DNA from: Stictocephala bisonia
Taxonomy: Eukaryota; Arthropoda; Insecta; Hemiptera; Membracidae
Direction: 5' to 3'
DNA length: 64,000 nt
NCBI GenBank assembly: GCA_035578905.1
Contig: JAQJVL010000084.1
Coordinates: forward strand, 479,001 to 543,000
In this document: one piece after another, positions 22,969 to 34,924 of the stretch
Layout of the letters: each line of letters starts with the position of its first letter
Numbering within the stretch: the first letter of the stretch is position 1
Made by a program: the position numbers and the translations under genes
Notes under the pieces: generated by a model
Databases searched by the model: none
What the model saw: the letters and a program-made list of their open reading frames with translations, nothing else
Told to the model about the DNA's origin: nothing

Positions 22969-24335
22969 GCTCGTAAAAAAGAACAATTATTCATAATTAT
23001 ATTAGGGCAAAGATATTTTTACGATTCGATCATTTCGTTTAGCTGTAACTGAAACGACAGTTTTTTTTCAAACGTCAAAGAGGCATACCCTTAGAATGAT
23101 GGAAGCTAGCCTATGATTCATCTCTATTACATAAATTCATTCGAACACACGTACTTGCACAGTTTTCGGAATTGAAGATGTCTTCAAATTTCCCTCAAGT
23201 TTTTGAACCTATTTTCTAACTGATATTAGGAGAAATATGTGAAAAGGTTAAATAAACTAAACAATCAACCTTACAACTTATCACATACTATTGGGTTGGT
23301 ACTACATTTTCAGTAAAATGGAACCCAAAACTTTAAAACCATCACCACTTTAAGATAGTTAATAACTTTTCAATTGCAGTTGGTAAATAGTTGAAATATG
23401 AAGACTAAGACAAAATCATTTTTCGATAGTGATTGAAAGTTGGACATTTTCAAGAAAGGTCTGTTAAGTCTGGACATGGGGGCGCCGTACCCCCTCCCTT
23501 CCTTCAAACACTTGCATATTGTTTGCTGGACCTCTTATCCAAATTGTGCCAATAAACAATCTGGCCAGACACCTTTGTCTATGTTTTATGATATAAAAAT
23601 GCTGTGACAATGTGTAGTTTATAGTGTACTAAAGTATAGTCCAATGAAGCGAGGACCATGCTTCGCTCCACGTTCCTTACACCGACCGTGTTTTACCATC
23701 TAAATAACTTAAAACTTTTATGTCCATTTTGGCGCTTTCCACTATCATGAATAGTTATGTAAATGTAATCGATATTTACAAGCATACATCATTATGATGG
23801 TCTAGCATTTGCCATTTCTCCCCCATAAATTTAAAAATCATCTGAACATAATATTTGTGTGAGGTAGGTCTGTTAAATCAATAAGGTACAATCAGATGTT
23901 GACTCAAAAAGAAGAGAGAGGTTTTATGATGAGATATTCCAGAAAATTTCACTCGTAAATACAATTTATTATATGATGCCAATAACAAGTGGACGTTTGT
24001 TTATTTTCAGATAAGTTACTTATTTGTAAACTCATTTTAGATAATTTGATACGATCATTGTTATGGACAGAATCCTTTAATAGAAAGCTGTGTTTTTCAT
24101 GTTTTCGTGAAACGCAAATGCCCTCCTGTAACTTTCTCAAATGGACTTATAAGGAATGTGTGTATCAAGACACATTTTCCTAATACGATTTTAAGAATAC
24201 TTAAAAAGTTGTGTAATTGTTTTTTCTTTTTTTTTAGCAAACCTCGTTTTCCATATTAAATGTTTTCATACATTTGTTTCGTTACAATTACCAACTGCAA
24301 GCACATTTTAAAACGGTTACAGTTTGTGTTATAGA
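22969..24335. other. AT-rich DNA upstream of LINE, nothing recognised
   Basis: No convincing gene. Overlapping short ORFs on both strands at 23949-24183 lack domains. A somewhat GC-richer stretch at 23460-23560 was examined and not identified. Confidence 0.5.
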
Positions 24336-24495
24336 TATGCGGATGTTATAGACAGTTGTTATCAGTCGCTTGTGCCGAGCAGACGTGCGGTGTTTGTGCC
24401 GAGTTCAAGGTCTAGTTTGCCACGTGCCGTGTAGGCAGGTCGTATATTGCAAACTTTATTCAAAATTATATAGCGTTGTATTTAACGTGATTATT

Positions 24496-25461
24496 ATGGC
24501 AGGCATCTGTAGTGTATGTAATGTAGCTTGTGAGAAAAATGCGGAAAGTGTTATATGTGCGGGAGAATGTGGACAACAGTACCACATAAAGTGCGTATCC
24601 GTGCAGTCAGACTACATGAAAACGCGTGCAGCTAAAAAGGACTGGTACTGTGAAGAGTGTAAGAAAGGAAAGAATACGTCTTCCGCGGGAAGCAGTAAAA
24701 TCTCGACCACCAGTACTACTCTTACGAAAGAATTTTTCGTTTCAATTATGGAAGGATTAAAAGTTTAAATCTTTGGCGAACTAAAAAACTACTCGAAACA
24801 GTTTGAAGAATTCAAACAGTCTGTAGAATTTTTATCAGAGGCGGTTGACCAATCCAACAAGAATATGGAGTCAATAACCCAACAGTACGTGGAAGTTAAA
24901 AAAGAAAACGAGCAACTCCGGGAAGCCAATGGGATCCTGACCAAACAAGTAAGGGAGCTCCAAGTGAGAATGAGAAACGTGGAGCAATATTCGAGGAACG
25001 CGAATATTGAAATATCGGGCATCCCACAAACGCCAGGAGAAAATGTCCAGTCAATAGTAGAAGACGTGGGCAAGGCGATCGACATGGAGGTGAAGAGTGG
25101 AGACATCGCAGTGGCCCACCGCGTCCCGTCCTTTAGGAAGGAGAGGACCCCACAGATTGTGGTGCAGTTCCACTCACGGGTGCTCAAGACTACGTGGCTG
25201 GAGAAATACAGGTCAGCGAGGAAGGAGAACAACGGACTTACCGCAAAGCATGTAAATAAGAAATTTCCTAGTATTAATCTGTACATTAATGAACACCTAA
25301 CACCGGAAAACAAAATGTTGCTCCAAAAAACAACAGAAAAATGTAAAACTGCAAACTATAAGTACACATGGTGTAGAGAAGGGAAAATATTTGTAAGAAA
25401 GGCTGATGGTAGTATTTGCTTGAAAATTATTGATGAGGATGACTTGGCCAAAATAGTTTAA
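24496..25461 (+). pseudogene. LINE ORF1: PHD finger, coiled coil, FP-like C-terminus
   Basis: From the ATG at 24496 (MAGICSVCNVAC), a C4HC3 zinc-binding pattern is visible in the first 60 residues: CSVC, CAGEC, HIKC and CEEC, as in PHD fingers. An in-frame TAA at 24766 splits the ORF, and the same frame continues without shift to 25461. The second part has a heptad-rich coiled coil (about 24865-25000), an NVEQYSRNANIEISGIP segment like the RNA-binding region of LINE ORF1 proteins, and a C-terminal region (KYTWCREGKIFVRK) that resembles the C-terminal domain shared by insect LINE ORF1s and the baculovirus FP25K family. Expected role: RNA-binding chaperone of the retrotransposon particle. One premature stop makes this a recent pseudogene, or a readthrough protein. 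Confidence 0.75.
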
Positions 25462-25654
25462 ACTGGTGTATTTAACGAGTAAAATGTATTTTCAAAGGAA
25501 TTATAGTTGCAATACTTATATTAATTTTACGAGATTTGAATTATTGAAAAGTATAATAAGTTAGTTTATGTTACCAGCTTTTGAACCAGATACAAAATGG
25601 CCAATTTATCACGAGTTTGAATGTCCCTTTTTTCACCTAATAGTAACAAAAGCC

Positions 25655-28516
25655 TTAGCTTAATTAATTGGAATGTAAGAAGCATTAGGAATAAGTTTAG
25701 TATGTTAGAAGCAAAACTAAAAACTATAAAAAAGAAATTAACATTATTGTATTTACCGAAGTTTGGATAAATAGTGAAGAGACTCCATTCTATCAACTTC
25801 CAGGCTATAAAATGTATAGTAAATGTAATGACGAGTATGTAGCAGGAGGTGTAATTGTTTACATAGATAATGAGATAAATACCGAGTTGATTGACTGCAG
25901 CATGACCACTGCTGACTGTGTCATTCTAGACATTAAGATAGGTAATATTCCATTCTCAATACCTGCTATTTATCGATTACAAGAATTCACACAAAAAGAT
26001 TTTTTATCTGAATTTGAAAATAAATTAAAACTATTGAAAGCAAACTCGTTTGTAGTAGAAGACCTTAATATAAATATTTTATCAGATAAGCCAGAAGCAA
26101 AGAAATATATGTCTCTTATGAGCAATAATTGTTTTGTACCCATGGTAAAACAAATTACAAGAATAGGCTATAATTCGCAATCATGTCTTGATCACTTATT
26201 CATCAGACATAAATATGTAAATATATTTGACATAGGTATTTTTCAGTTAGGTTTAACAGATCACTTTTTAATAGCTTTAAGTGTTGAGTTCAGCAAAATT
26301 ACAACACAAAGTAATAGTGTAGGATTAATGCATAACAAGAAAACTTTTGTCAATTATACAAATATAAGTAATGATATAATTAGTAGCAATTGGACTAGTG
26401 TATATAGTAGTATTAGCGTTGATTTAAGTGTTCAACATTTTTATACGATTTTAAACAACTGTATAGAAAATAACACCTCACTAATAGAAGTACCACATAG
26501 TCTAGTTAAGGCCAAAATGAAAAGTCCGTGGATAAACAAGCACATTTTAGATGCAATTAAGAAAAGAAATAATTTGTATAAAAACTCATTGAATAGACCT
26601 TACGATGTTAAGCTTAAGAGGTATTATGAGAATTACCATGAGCGATTAAAAAATAAAATCGATTCTACTAAGAATTCTTTTTTTACTAAATTGTTAAATA
26701 AATACAGTGGTAATAGTAAAGAACAGTGGAAAATCGTAAATCAAATTACAGGAAATAAGAGTAAAAATGAGTTGAGTCAAATAGAACTAGATAACGGCAC
26801 TGTTATTGATAATCCAGGTCTTATCAGTACGGAAGTAAACAAATATTTCGCCAGTGCGGCAAATCAACTGACCGCCAACCTTCCTAGCGCCGGCGCCTGG
26901 GACGACAGCACTACCAACCCAACCCCTGAATCTTTTTTTATCTACAGAACTGACAAGAAAGAAGTTTTAGATATAATTGCACATTTGAAAAATAAAAATC
27001 GCGTGGAGTAGACAACATTTCTGTTGATCTACTTAAGCAAATAAGCCTTAGTATTGCACCTGTTCTTGAACACATTTTTAATTTAAGTTTTAAGTCAGGC
27101 CATTTCCCGACCTATTTTAAAAAGAGTGTAGTAGTTCCTTTAGTGAAGAAAAGTAACTCCATTAAACTGGATAACCTGAGACCTATTAGCCTTCTACCTA
27201 TTATTTCTAAAATAGTAGAGAAAATTATGAAAAAACGGCTTCTAAATTTTCTGAACAGTAATCATTTTTTTAGTGATAATCAGTATGGGTTCACTAAAGG
27301 CAAATCCACCGAAGATGCACTTTCGGTTTTCGTAGAATGCCTATATAATAAGATAAATTTTGGCAGGAAGGCATCTGCATTAATTATAGACTTTAAAAAG
27401 GCATTTGACCTGGTGGACCAAAATATTTTACTTTCAAAATTAGAACATGCAGGAGTAAGAGGAGTTGCACACAGATGGTTCAGTACGTACTTTTCAAACA
27501 GAGAACAAATTGTTAAATTTAAAGACTCTTATAGTAATCCAGAAATAGTTAAAAAAAGGAGTGCCACAGGGCTCTGTACTCTCAGCCACCTTGTTCCTAA
27601 TTTATATTAATGATCTCCTAGAAAAGCCGTTCAAAGGTCGAATCTATGCTTTTGCCGATGATTTAGTTTTAGTATATGATAATGAAAACGAAGAGGAAAT
27701 ATGGCAATGTATAATGCAGGACTTAAACATTTTGAAGCTGTGGTGTGTTCAAAATAAAATGATTGTAAATGTATCTAAAACCAAAATAGTTAATTTTAAT
27801 TTAAAATATTTTAGGTTTATCCATGATGTAGTTTTTCATAATTTTTATTGTAATGAAACGAACATATGTAACTGTGAGAAAATTGAGGTAGTGAATCATT
27901 TTAAATACCTAGGTGTATTTTTAGATATTAAAATGTCATAGAAAAATATATTGAGTATTTACAAGGCTCCTTAAAGCATCAAATTAGGAAATTTTACTAT
28001 TTGAGGAATAAATATAACCAAGATCTATTACAGAAATTATACTTTGCTCTTATAAATTCTAGGTTGCAATATGGTATTCACTGCTGGGGAGGAGCTTATA
28101 AAAATTCAATGGAAAAACTCAGAGCAACTCAAAACCATTTTTTGCGTATAATATTATTTAAGAACAAGAGAGAATCATCTTTTCCGCTTTACCAAAAGCT
28201 GAATATTTTACCGCTTCAACATTTATTTCTGTTTAAAGTGCTACAAATATTTTTCAAAAGAAGTGGAAACAATGGAACAGAACAACTATATAATCATCCA
28301 TACATGACGCGGAATACAAAAAATAAAATAGTTAAAAGGCCAAAAGTGAATAAAACCTGTTTTATAAAATCGTTTGTTTTTTTGGGCCCAAAATGTTACA
28401 ATATGTTGCCAATTGAAGTTAAAAATTGCAAATCTATTAAAACATTTAATTTTCATGTTAAAAAATGGCTGTTGAGCTCTGAGGAAACCAAACAATTAAC
28501 AGAAATAATTCAATAA
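25655..28516 (+). pseudogene. LINE ORF2: endonuclease and reverse transcriptase, frameshifted
   Basis: The endonuclease begins near 25660 with LINWNVRSIRNKF. A frameshift at an A-run near 25730 leads into NIIVFTEVWINSEE and the 399-codon segment 25812-27011, which includes GLTDHFLIAL, the endonuclease C-terminal motif. A second frameshift at about 27000 leads into RGVDNISVDLL and reverse-transcriptase blocks LRPISLLPIISKIVEK, GFTKGKSTEDAL and LIIDFKKAFDLVD. A third, at an A-run near 27560, leads to GVPQGSVLS. The catalytic FADD box (AFADDLVLV) lies near 27650. A fourth lesion at 27939 precedes LKHQIRKFYYLRNK and the C-terminal segment ending 28516. At least three of the four lesions lie at or next to A-runs, consistent with replication slippage or sequencing error. 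No RNase H domain seen. Confidence 0.85.
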
Positions 28517-28817
28517 CATTTTCTTTGTATATAAATGTATTTGTAAGTGTGTAAAAAGTTGTACATAGATTTAGATTTAATAAAATTTAAAGTTAAATAG
28601 GTTATAAAACTAAAGCTACAAACCTATCAATATTGATAAGAATTGTTTACAATAATTTTCCTTGAAATTATTTTTTGGTTTTGTTTTAATGCAATGTGAA
28701 TAGTATAAGATAAATTTGTCCACATGTAGATAAGTAAATGATAACACTACAAAGGCCGAACACCAATTCTCAGTGTCATGGACTTAGTGACTGATAAGTG
28801 TTCTTTGTTTTATTTGC

Positions 28818-28845
28818 CGACCATCGCAACTGTGTAGGATGGTCG
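28818..28845 (+). other. LINE 3' UTR hairpin
   Basis: CGACCATC (28818-28825) and GATGGTCG (28838-28845) form a perfect 8-bp stem with a 12-nt loop, about 50 bp upstream of AATAAA and the terminal TTTCATTTCAT repeat. Such a structure is a plausible recognition site for the element's own reverse transcriptase. Confidence 0.65.
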
Positions 28846-28925
28846 AGTTTATTCCTACCAAATTATATTGTACTTAAAGTGTATTGTTTAAGATGGAATA
28901 AAGATAATTTCATTTCATTTCATGT

Positions 28926-29525
28926 CAAGTAAATTTTCAGTTAAAATATTATTTGAAAAAAACCTTTAAATCTGCAAAATCAGATTGTTTGATCAACTTA
29001 TACCCAGGATTACCTTAAAATAAGGCTGCTCATATAAACGGAGCGCCGTGATATCTCACGTTTGGGAAATCTGCATACTGTATCAAGATTGTATCATCTA
29101 GTGGCAGGAGTTCTTCTCCAAACCGATGACTCTTGATGGATGTTAGAAATTATTTATTAAATTACACAGAACGGGAATCACATGGAATCAGTAACAAAAC
29201 ATTGACATTCATTTGTGTATGTGATTTGGTTATTCATTCATTAATTTATGTTATATGCATTATTGTTCATGGAAGACTGTAAATATTTGTGGTGACACAA
29301 CCAAACTAAATTTATATTAAATCTAAATCAGATTTTTGGAAAGTATTTTTGAAAAGCTGTTTCTTTTTACTAGTTGGATGGATAATGTTATTCTAGGAAA
29401 ATAGACTCTTATAGATATTTTGTTTATTTTAATTTTATTTCGATTAAAAAATTTATTAGCTTTGATTAACGTTCTTTTTCACTTTGAGTAAACCACGGTA
29501 ACACCATTGACTATAGAAACGAGGA
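28926..29525. other. AT-rich DNA, nothing recognised
   Basis: No gene or repeat visible between the LINE tail and the next SINE. Confidence 0.6.
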
Positions 29526-29539
29526 GATTGTCCACTACT

Positions 29540-29576
<37 letters not shown>

Positions 29577-29793
29577 GAGTGGCCGATCTCCTCCGTAACC
29601 TTACTCTGCCCATTCCTCATAGACTATTGATCTGTGTGAGGAACTTATTCAGACAGAGTAAGGGGGCGAACCAGTACAGTAGAAGGTGAATATTATTGAT
29701 AAATCTTTCAGTCTGGGCCGGATTCGAACCAGCGCTATCTCTAACCCAAGGTAAAAGTCCTGACGCCTTAGACCACTCGGCCACCGGCTCGCC
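29540..29793 (-). mobile_element. tRNA-derived SINE, family B, with poly(A) tail
   Basis: The minus-strand head at 29792 has an A box (GTGGCCGAGTGGTC) and a B box (GGTTCGAATCC). Its body matches the copy at 16945-17172 and ends in a run of about 34 A (plus-strand T at 29540-29573). The long pure tail suggests a relatively young insertion. Confidence 0.88.
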
Positions 29794-29804
29794 AAATGTT
29801 CAGC

Positions 29805-30000
29805 GAAATTAGTTCATGTTCGAGTTTCATAGGTAGCACCAGTAGTATTCCTCTCTCTATCTCTCTTCATCCATTCGTAGTCTCTCTCCAGTACACGCTG
29901 AAGTGACTAATAGCTGAGTTAATAGTACGCCAATCAGTCGTCGGAGTGCTTATTGAAACCAATCACCGACAGATAGCAGCACACACTACAGCAAATGCAT
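29805..30000 (+). repeat. Dispersed repeat, family C
   Basis: Second copy of the repeat at 9325-9490, with landmarks TTAGTTCATGTTCGAG, AGGTAGCACCAGTAG, CTCTCTCCAGTACACGCTGA, CAATCAGTCGTC and AGATAGCAGCAC. The small ORF at 29946-30167 lies partly in it and is not supported. Confidence 0.65.
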
Positions 30001-30804
30001 TGCCTTGGTCTGCCTGTTTTTATTTTCTAGTATGCTCTATTCCATGTACGTTATACAAGCATGCTTCTTCGTTATGTTCTGGGGACATTATGTTCAGCAT
30101 TACTAATGCCGAAAATGTCCACGTAATCATATCATACGTCTTAGAAATCCTCCACTTCAACAAATAATACAAACAATTAAGATACTAATCTGTTAGAAGT
30201 AATTACAAGATTAATGAAAAACTTGCATCAATACAAAATGATAACAAATAAGATAAAATACATATTATCTATATCTAAGTGGGAATTTACTAATAAATGA
30301 TCACCAACGTGATAAGGAAATCACACATTATCTGAAATGAGAAAATATAACAACTATCATGAGCGTGGGTTTAATTTCTATATGTATAAAAAATAAGGGT
30401 TGACTATATTTATATTTAAGTTGTGCAAGGAGTTTTTTGTAGTTATGGTTTGAATTAATAAATTATTAGATTTTACTTGTAGAAAGTTCAAATGCATTGC
30501 TTGTAAATATTTAACTACAATACTACGCCTGGTTGTTGCAGAACTGGTGCGAATGAGGTCACAAGAGGAGACAGACTGCCAACTGACATTTGGCGCCAAA
30601 ATGACCTTCAAATAGATCAGCTGACCTTCTGTCGCAAGGTATTGTCACTTCAATTAGGTCTTGTCGACATTTATAAGTTGTCTAGTCATTATTTTTTATC
30701 AATAACTTTGAATTTCCAGAGTACCAATGAATGAATCCCTGCATTATTATTTAATGGTGACATGCTTTCAACCCTAAGGTCAGAGACAGTGACGTCGGTA
30801 CTGG
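30001..30804. other. AT-rich DNA with one GC-richer patch
   Basis: Mostly featureless. At 30530-30640 a GC-richer patch follows a splice-acceptor-like TGTTGCAG, but it has stops and no recognisable peptide. It is recorded as unassigned. Confidence 0.4.
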
Positions 30805-31240
30805 TGGCGCAGTGCTGTAACTCATGTACTTGGGGACAAAGTGTTTGGGAGATTGTAGGCGATAAGTTCCATGCTCGGTTCTCTTAATACCGACACGGCG
30901 TCCGCTCAATGGTTGCCATCAACGTAGACACTACTAGAGAAGTATGGAGTGTCCGTGTTGAATGGTAGTCAAGGTTCAGATGTTGGGTATGGGAGAGAAC
31001 TGATTGTCAGACTTGTCAGTTACCTGAAACTCAGACCAACACTACGTGGTTCGGATTCCACGTAAAGCTGTAGGTCCCATAGTTGCCCTGGCTATTGGGC
31101 TATTAATAAATAATCCTTTCTGAGCTAAGTCAAACTCAGATAGTAACAATGACTACACTCGTTCATCTACACTCATCACACTCATTCACTCCTCATATTC
31201 GCCCATATCTCTACGATCGGCGTCTTAGAGATGAATAATG
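30805..31240 (+). repeat. Dispersed SINE-like repeat, family A, best copy
   Basis: The cleanest copy of family A: TGGCGCAGTGCTGTAACTC, GGGGACAAAGTGTTTGGG, a CGGCGTCCGCTCAATGG block, CTACGTGGTTCGGATTCCAC, GGGCTATTAATAAAT and the tail CATATTCGCCCATATC ... GATCGGCGTCTTA. The tail from about 31085 is shared with elements that have different heads (41550-41835 and 47380-47610). Confidence 0.8.
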
Positions 31241-31414
31241 AATACTATCCTTATCACTGGAAAGCAAAATCAACTACTACCTTCGTACATAACCTCAATC
31301 TTTTATACGCTGATAACAACGTATTAGAGAGGGTCACACCGAATGGCGAGGGATGGGTTAGTTCAAATGGACAGAGTCAGTCAAACAATTAAAAAAAGAA
31401 AAAAAGTTTCATTT

Positions 31415-31595
31415 TACCAGGCGAAGTTAGGGCTAAGAAGCATATCTCTAACACTTAACCTGGGGATCAACGGCTCAATGTGATTTCCGAACCACGGGAT
31501 CGGCAGGGTAAACACTTTTATGGTCACATCGGGAATCAAACTCGGACCAGTTGAGTGGCAAACTGCCCCCATAGCCCCTTGGCTACGCCACTCCT
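31415..31595 (-). mobile_element. tRNA-like SINE, different family
   Basis: Minus-strand head near 31592 reads GTGGCGTAGCCAAGGGGCTA (A-box-like) followed by GAGTTTGATTCCCGA (B-box-like) at tRNA-like spacing, then an unrelated body ending near TTCGCCTGGTAAAATG. It differs from families A and B. Single copy in the window, so family status is inferred. Confidence 0.6.
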
Positions 31596-31599
31596 AAGT

Positions 31600-32340
31600 T
31601 TAGTGGGTAATATAGATATACTCATCTAACTTTGTTTTGCAAAATCATGTTTTATTGAGTAATAAGAATAGACTGTAGAACATTTATGTCGTTTTGTAAA
31701 TAAATATCCCATAACTTTAGTATATACAAGTTATATTAGTTATCTATGTTTAAATATAGGTCATATTTTTCATTCTTATTGGGTCAATGTAGAATGCAAA
31801 TATAACTTTAACAAGCAAGCACCTTTAAATGGAACATGCGTTATGGGTGTTCCATTCATGATAAGGCGAGAATGCCCATTGCCCAACCATACATTCTCAG
31901 CATATTTAACCATCCACGTCCCAAAGAATAAAACATCTTGACAGTGTATAGCATTTAAATAATCTCAAAGTTTAAAAGAAATGGATCTAAGTTTGAGTAT
32001 GTTATACTCCATAGTGAATTCATTGCGAACGTAAATACTTCACTATGGATAAATATGATACTTCGTGCAGAGATTTTCTTAGTTACCCTTTCGGTAGTTA
32101 TATAAAACAGGGGCCTTGTCGATTTTTCAGCTGAACATTTTTGTATAGTAGATTATGCGTTTGTATAGTAGATTATGCGTATAGTAATTATTATGCGTTA
32201 TAACCATTGAGATTTACGTTTAAGTTTTGGTTCAAATAAAAGCGGATTGCCTCATTTTCAACATTTCTTTTATTTTGAACTTTTAAACTAAAAGACCAGT
32301 ATTACAGTAATGAGTCTTCCTCAATGTGATGCAATTAAAT
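31600..32340. other. AT-rich DNA, nothing recognised
   Basis: One short direct repeat of TTTGTATAGTAGATTATGCG at 32140-32180. No gene seen. Confidence 0.6.
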
Positions 32341-32344
32341 ATAT

Positions 32345-32495
32345 AGCATGCATACATGTACAGTGGTGTTGAAATATACGTACAGTGGTTTGACCCACCC
32401 GCTCACCCATACACGTACAGTGGTTTGACCCACCCAGGTATTTTTGTCAGTGGTACTGACCCACCCGCCCATCCATACATGTACTGTGGTAAGAT
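32345..32495 (-). repeat. G-rich minisatellite units, antisense
   Basis: Three to four units in reverse orientation (CACCCATACACGTACAGTGG). On the minus strand the linker reads CAAACCACTG instead of CAATGCCACTG, so this locus has its own unit variant around the conserved GTACGTGTATGGGTG core. Confidence 0.85.
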
Positions 32496-32664
32496 ATAAG
32501 AAAGAAAAATATGATAAGTTCTTCAGCGGAAAACCCGGAAAATAATTAATCTGAGAAGAACAGAGGTTTTCCATAAATCTATTGATTTGGTTACTCGAAT
32601 TGAGTTGAATTTTCCCCTGATCACGATTATCATACGCTTTTTACAATCGAACCACAACAGCACC

Positions 32665-32980
32665 GGAAATTTCCGATATCTGTAAGGTTACATTCTGTTC
32701 GGATAGGGCTAGTTTGGATATTGATAAGCTAGAATATGATATGTTTGATTAGGTCATGTTAGGCTTGGTTAGGTTATGTTAGGATTTTAATATTAATTTG
32801 TTCGTAGCATAGTGGGTTAAAACACTTTAAAGTTTAAAGGTTAACATAACCTTACCAAACCTAACATGACCTAAACAAACCTAACCTAACGAAACATAAT
32901 CTAACCTAACCAAACTTAACATAACGTAACCTAATCTATAAATACCCAACCTGAACAGAACGTATTCTTACTGAAATCTG
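32665..32980. mobile_element. Small fold-back / MITE-like element with TTAGG-like motifs
   Basis: The left end (GTAAGGTTACATTCTGTTC, near 32682) and the right end, whose reverse complement reads GTAAGAATACGTTCTGTTC, form terminal inverted repeats. Inner arms 32750-32783 (TAGGTCATGTTAGG, GGTTAGGTTATGTTAGG) and 32841-32873 are also complementary. The right half is rich in CCTAACCTAAC-like words. About 315 bp, no ORF, so any mobility would be nonautonomous. Confidence 0.65.
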
Positions 32981-33599
32981 CACACACATTTCTTTTTTAT
33001 TGCACAAAACTTTGTCATATTCGTAATCAGAACCTAATTCCGCATAATTTGAGTACCCACATCGTTATATTTAAGCACAAAAGTATTTTTCCGTGTTTCC
33101 TTATTTTCGTATTCTTTCCGGGCTTTCCACTAAAAAAAACACAAAAAACTATCATATTATTATTTCTTAGTTATGTTTCTTAAATATTTCCAGCCAAAAA
33201 ATTGATAAGGCTCCGGTTTTATATAATTACCTTTATTTCTAATGAAGAGGGTGAGAATAGAAATATAGTTGTTGTAAAATCAATAAAAATTATATATAGC
33301 GAAAACAGATATGAATTACTTACTAAGTATCTTATTTTACAGTAAGAAAACACGCTAAGGTTATATCACCTTGTATTTGTTTACCGTACAACATTATAAT
33401 TCACCCACTGCCGATCCAAGTGTTGTTGAAGGAATAGGGCATAGAGTAGAGAGCAGGAATGTTTTGGCAAACATGATGAAATTATCTACAAACTTTCACC
33501 AGGCATATCTGGTGTAGCCACATTCTGCAGTTATTGTATTCATACCTTCTATTGTAATGCATAGTTTTGTCATATTATAAGCTGCATTTTTATTTTGTT
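32981..33599. other. AT-rich DNA, nothing recognised
   Basis: No gene or repeat seen. Confidence 0.6.
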
Positions 33600-33815
33600 A
33601 AAATAGGTGCCTGCCCTAAACCGCCAATAATTACTAATAAATAACACTATAAAATATACATATAAGTATATATGCATGTATTCTTTTGTACTACGTTTTT
33701 TTTTCATATTTACTATAGGACCTCACCGACAAGTTTTGCGTAACTTGGTGAGGCCTTGATTTTGTACTCACATTAAAGTAATAAATAAATAAAAATAAAA
33801 TAAATAAAAATCTAA
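33600..33815 (+). mobile_element. 5'-truncated LINE 3' end with hairpin and (TAAA)n-like tail
   Basis: A strong stem-loop at 33721-33753 (CCTCACC paired with GGTGAGG, CAAGTT with AACTTG) is followed by GCCTTGATTTTGTACTCAC, then an AATAAATAAATAAAAATAAA tail. This is a typical LINE 3' terminus; the coding part is absent. The left boundary is uncertain. Confidence 0.6.
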
Positions 33816-34180
33816 TGTCATTCAGTCGTTCAAAGACACAATCACATACCTGCCTGGTAAGTAATTATATATCATTCCATCTGATCATTTAGGGGTATTC
33901 TGTAAACAGTTTTATGACCTGTAACCGGCGAAAAGATTGTTTTTATGTACTTTCTAAGCTCATTGTGTTCACATTCGGGAAATAATAAAGACATTTACTG
34001 TTTATGATTAAATTCAATTGTAAAGAATGACCAAGTACAAGTATTGGGAATAAATGGAATCGGGTGCATAAAAATTAGATAATAACAAGACCTATATTAA
34101 TTATATATTGACAAAATATAATAATTATTGACGTTTCTTAATAATCACTAACTATCTAAATATAAACCAACTTAAAAAAA
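33816..34180. other. AT-rich DNA, nothing recognised
   Basis: Short featureless interval between the LINE tail and the composite SINE. Confidence 0.5.
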
Positions 34181-34186
34181 ATTTTA

Positions 34187-34375
34187 AATCTTTTTTTAAA
34201 AAAGTTTCTTAATCTTACTTTGTCCATTTCTCATAGACTATTGATCTGTGCGAGGAACTTATCAGATAAAGTAAGGACTGAGCATTTGCTCAGTTAAGAG
34301 GACCGAGCAAACTCCACAATACATTGTGCCCAAATAGCTGGGTTACAGCACTGCGCCACTTGTGCCAACGGATTA
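34187..34375 (-). repeat. SINE B body joined to family A head
   Basis: 34200-34280 matches the family B body (CTTACTTTGTCC, CATAGACTATTGATCTGTGC, GAGGAACTTATC). Directly after it, 34290-34375 matches in reverse the head of family A (GTGGCGCAGTGCTGTAACCC). The two may be a nested or composite element. A further family B body fragment lies at 38965-39008. Confidence 0.6.
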
Positions 34376-34604
34376 ACGGAGTTTGAGGGATATTAGCTTT
34401 GGTAAAATAGGGACCCGTTAAGAAAGGATATCTCGAAATTCCACCCCCAAGGGTTTATATTTTACTAGCTAGTACTGTAAGTTTCGGAACATTGTGATTT
34501 AAAACGTGGATTTATGATTACGTTTTCAATCTTAATCATAAGAGACATTTTTTATGTATATGCATATATATTGTATGCATGTTATAAGTACACATGCTCT
34601 GGTA

Positions 34605-34920
34605 CTTAACCACGCTCCCACCCATACACGTATGGTGTACTTACGCACCCGCCCACCCATATACATACGGTGTACTTACCCACCCGCCCACCTACGTATA
34701 TACGTACGGTGTACTTACCCACCCGCCCGCCCATATACGTACTGTGTACTGACCCACCCGCTCACTCATACACGTATGGTGTACTTACCCACGCGCCCAC
34801 CCATATACATACGGTGTACTTACCCACCCGGCCACCCATACACGTACGGTGTACTGACACACCCGCCCACCCATACACGTACGGTGTACTGACTCACCCG
34901 CCCACCCATATACGTACGTG
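34605..34920 (-). repeat. G-rich minisatellite array, antisense variant
   Basis: About nine units. On the minus strand each reads roughly CAGTACACCGTACGTGTAT followed by GGGTGGGCGGGTGGGT. The linker differs from arrays 1 and 2, while the TACGTGTAT plus G-run core is the same. ORFs across it are shadows. Confidence 0.92.
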
Positions 34921-34924
34921 GGTT

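Larger units (their letters stand above)
24340..28925 (+). mobile_element. CR1-like non-LTR retrotransposon, nearly full length, inactive
   Basis: The order is 5' leader, ORF1 (PHD-type zinc finger, coiled coil, nucleic-acid-binding C-terminus), ORF2 (apurinic-type endonuclease then reverse transcriptase, no RNase H), and a 3' UTR with a hairpin, AATAAA and a short TTTCATTTCAT terminal repeat instead of poly(A). A PHD-like ORF1 and simple-repeat 3' end are known for the CR1/L2 side of the LINE tree. Several frameshifts and stops mean this copy cannot mobilise itself. The 5' boundary is approximate. The family name is an inference, the retrotransposon call is firm. Confidence 0.9.
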
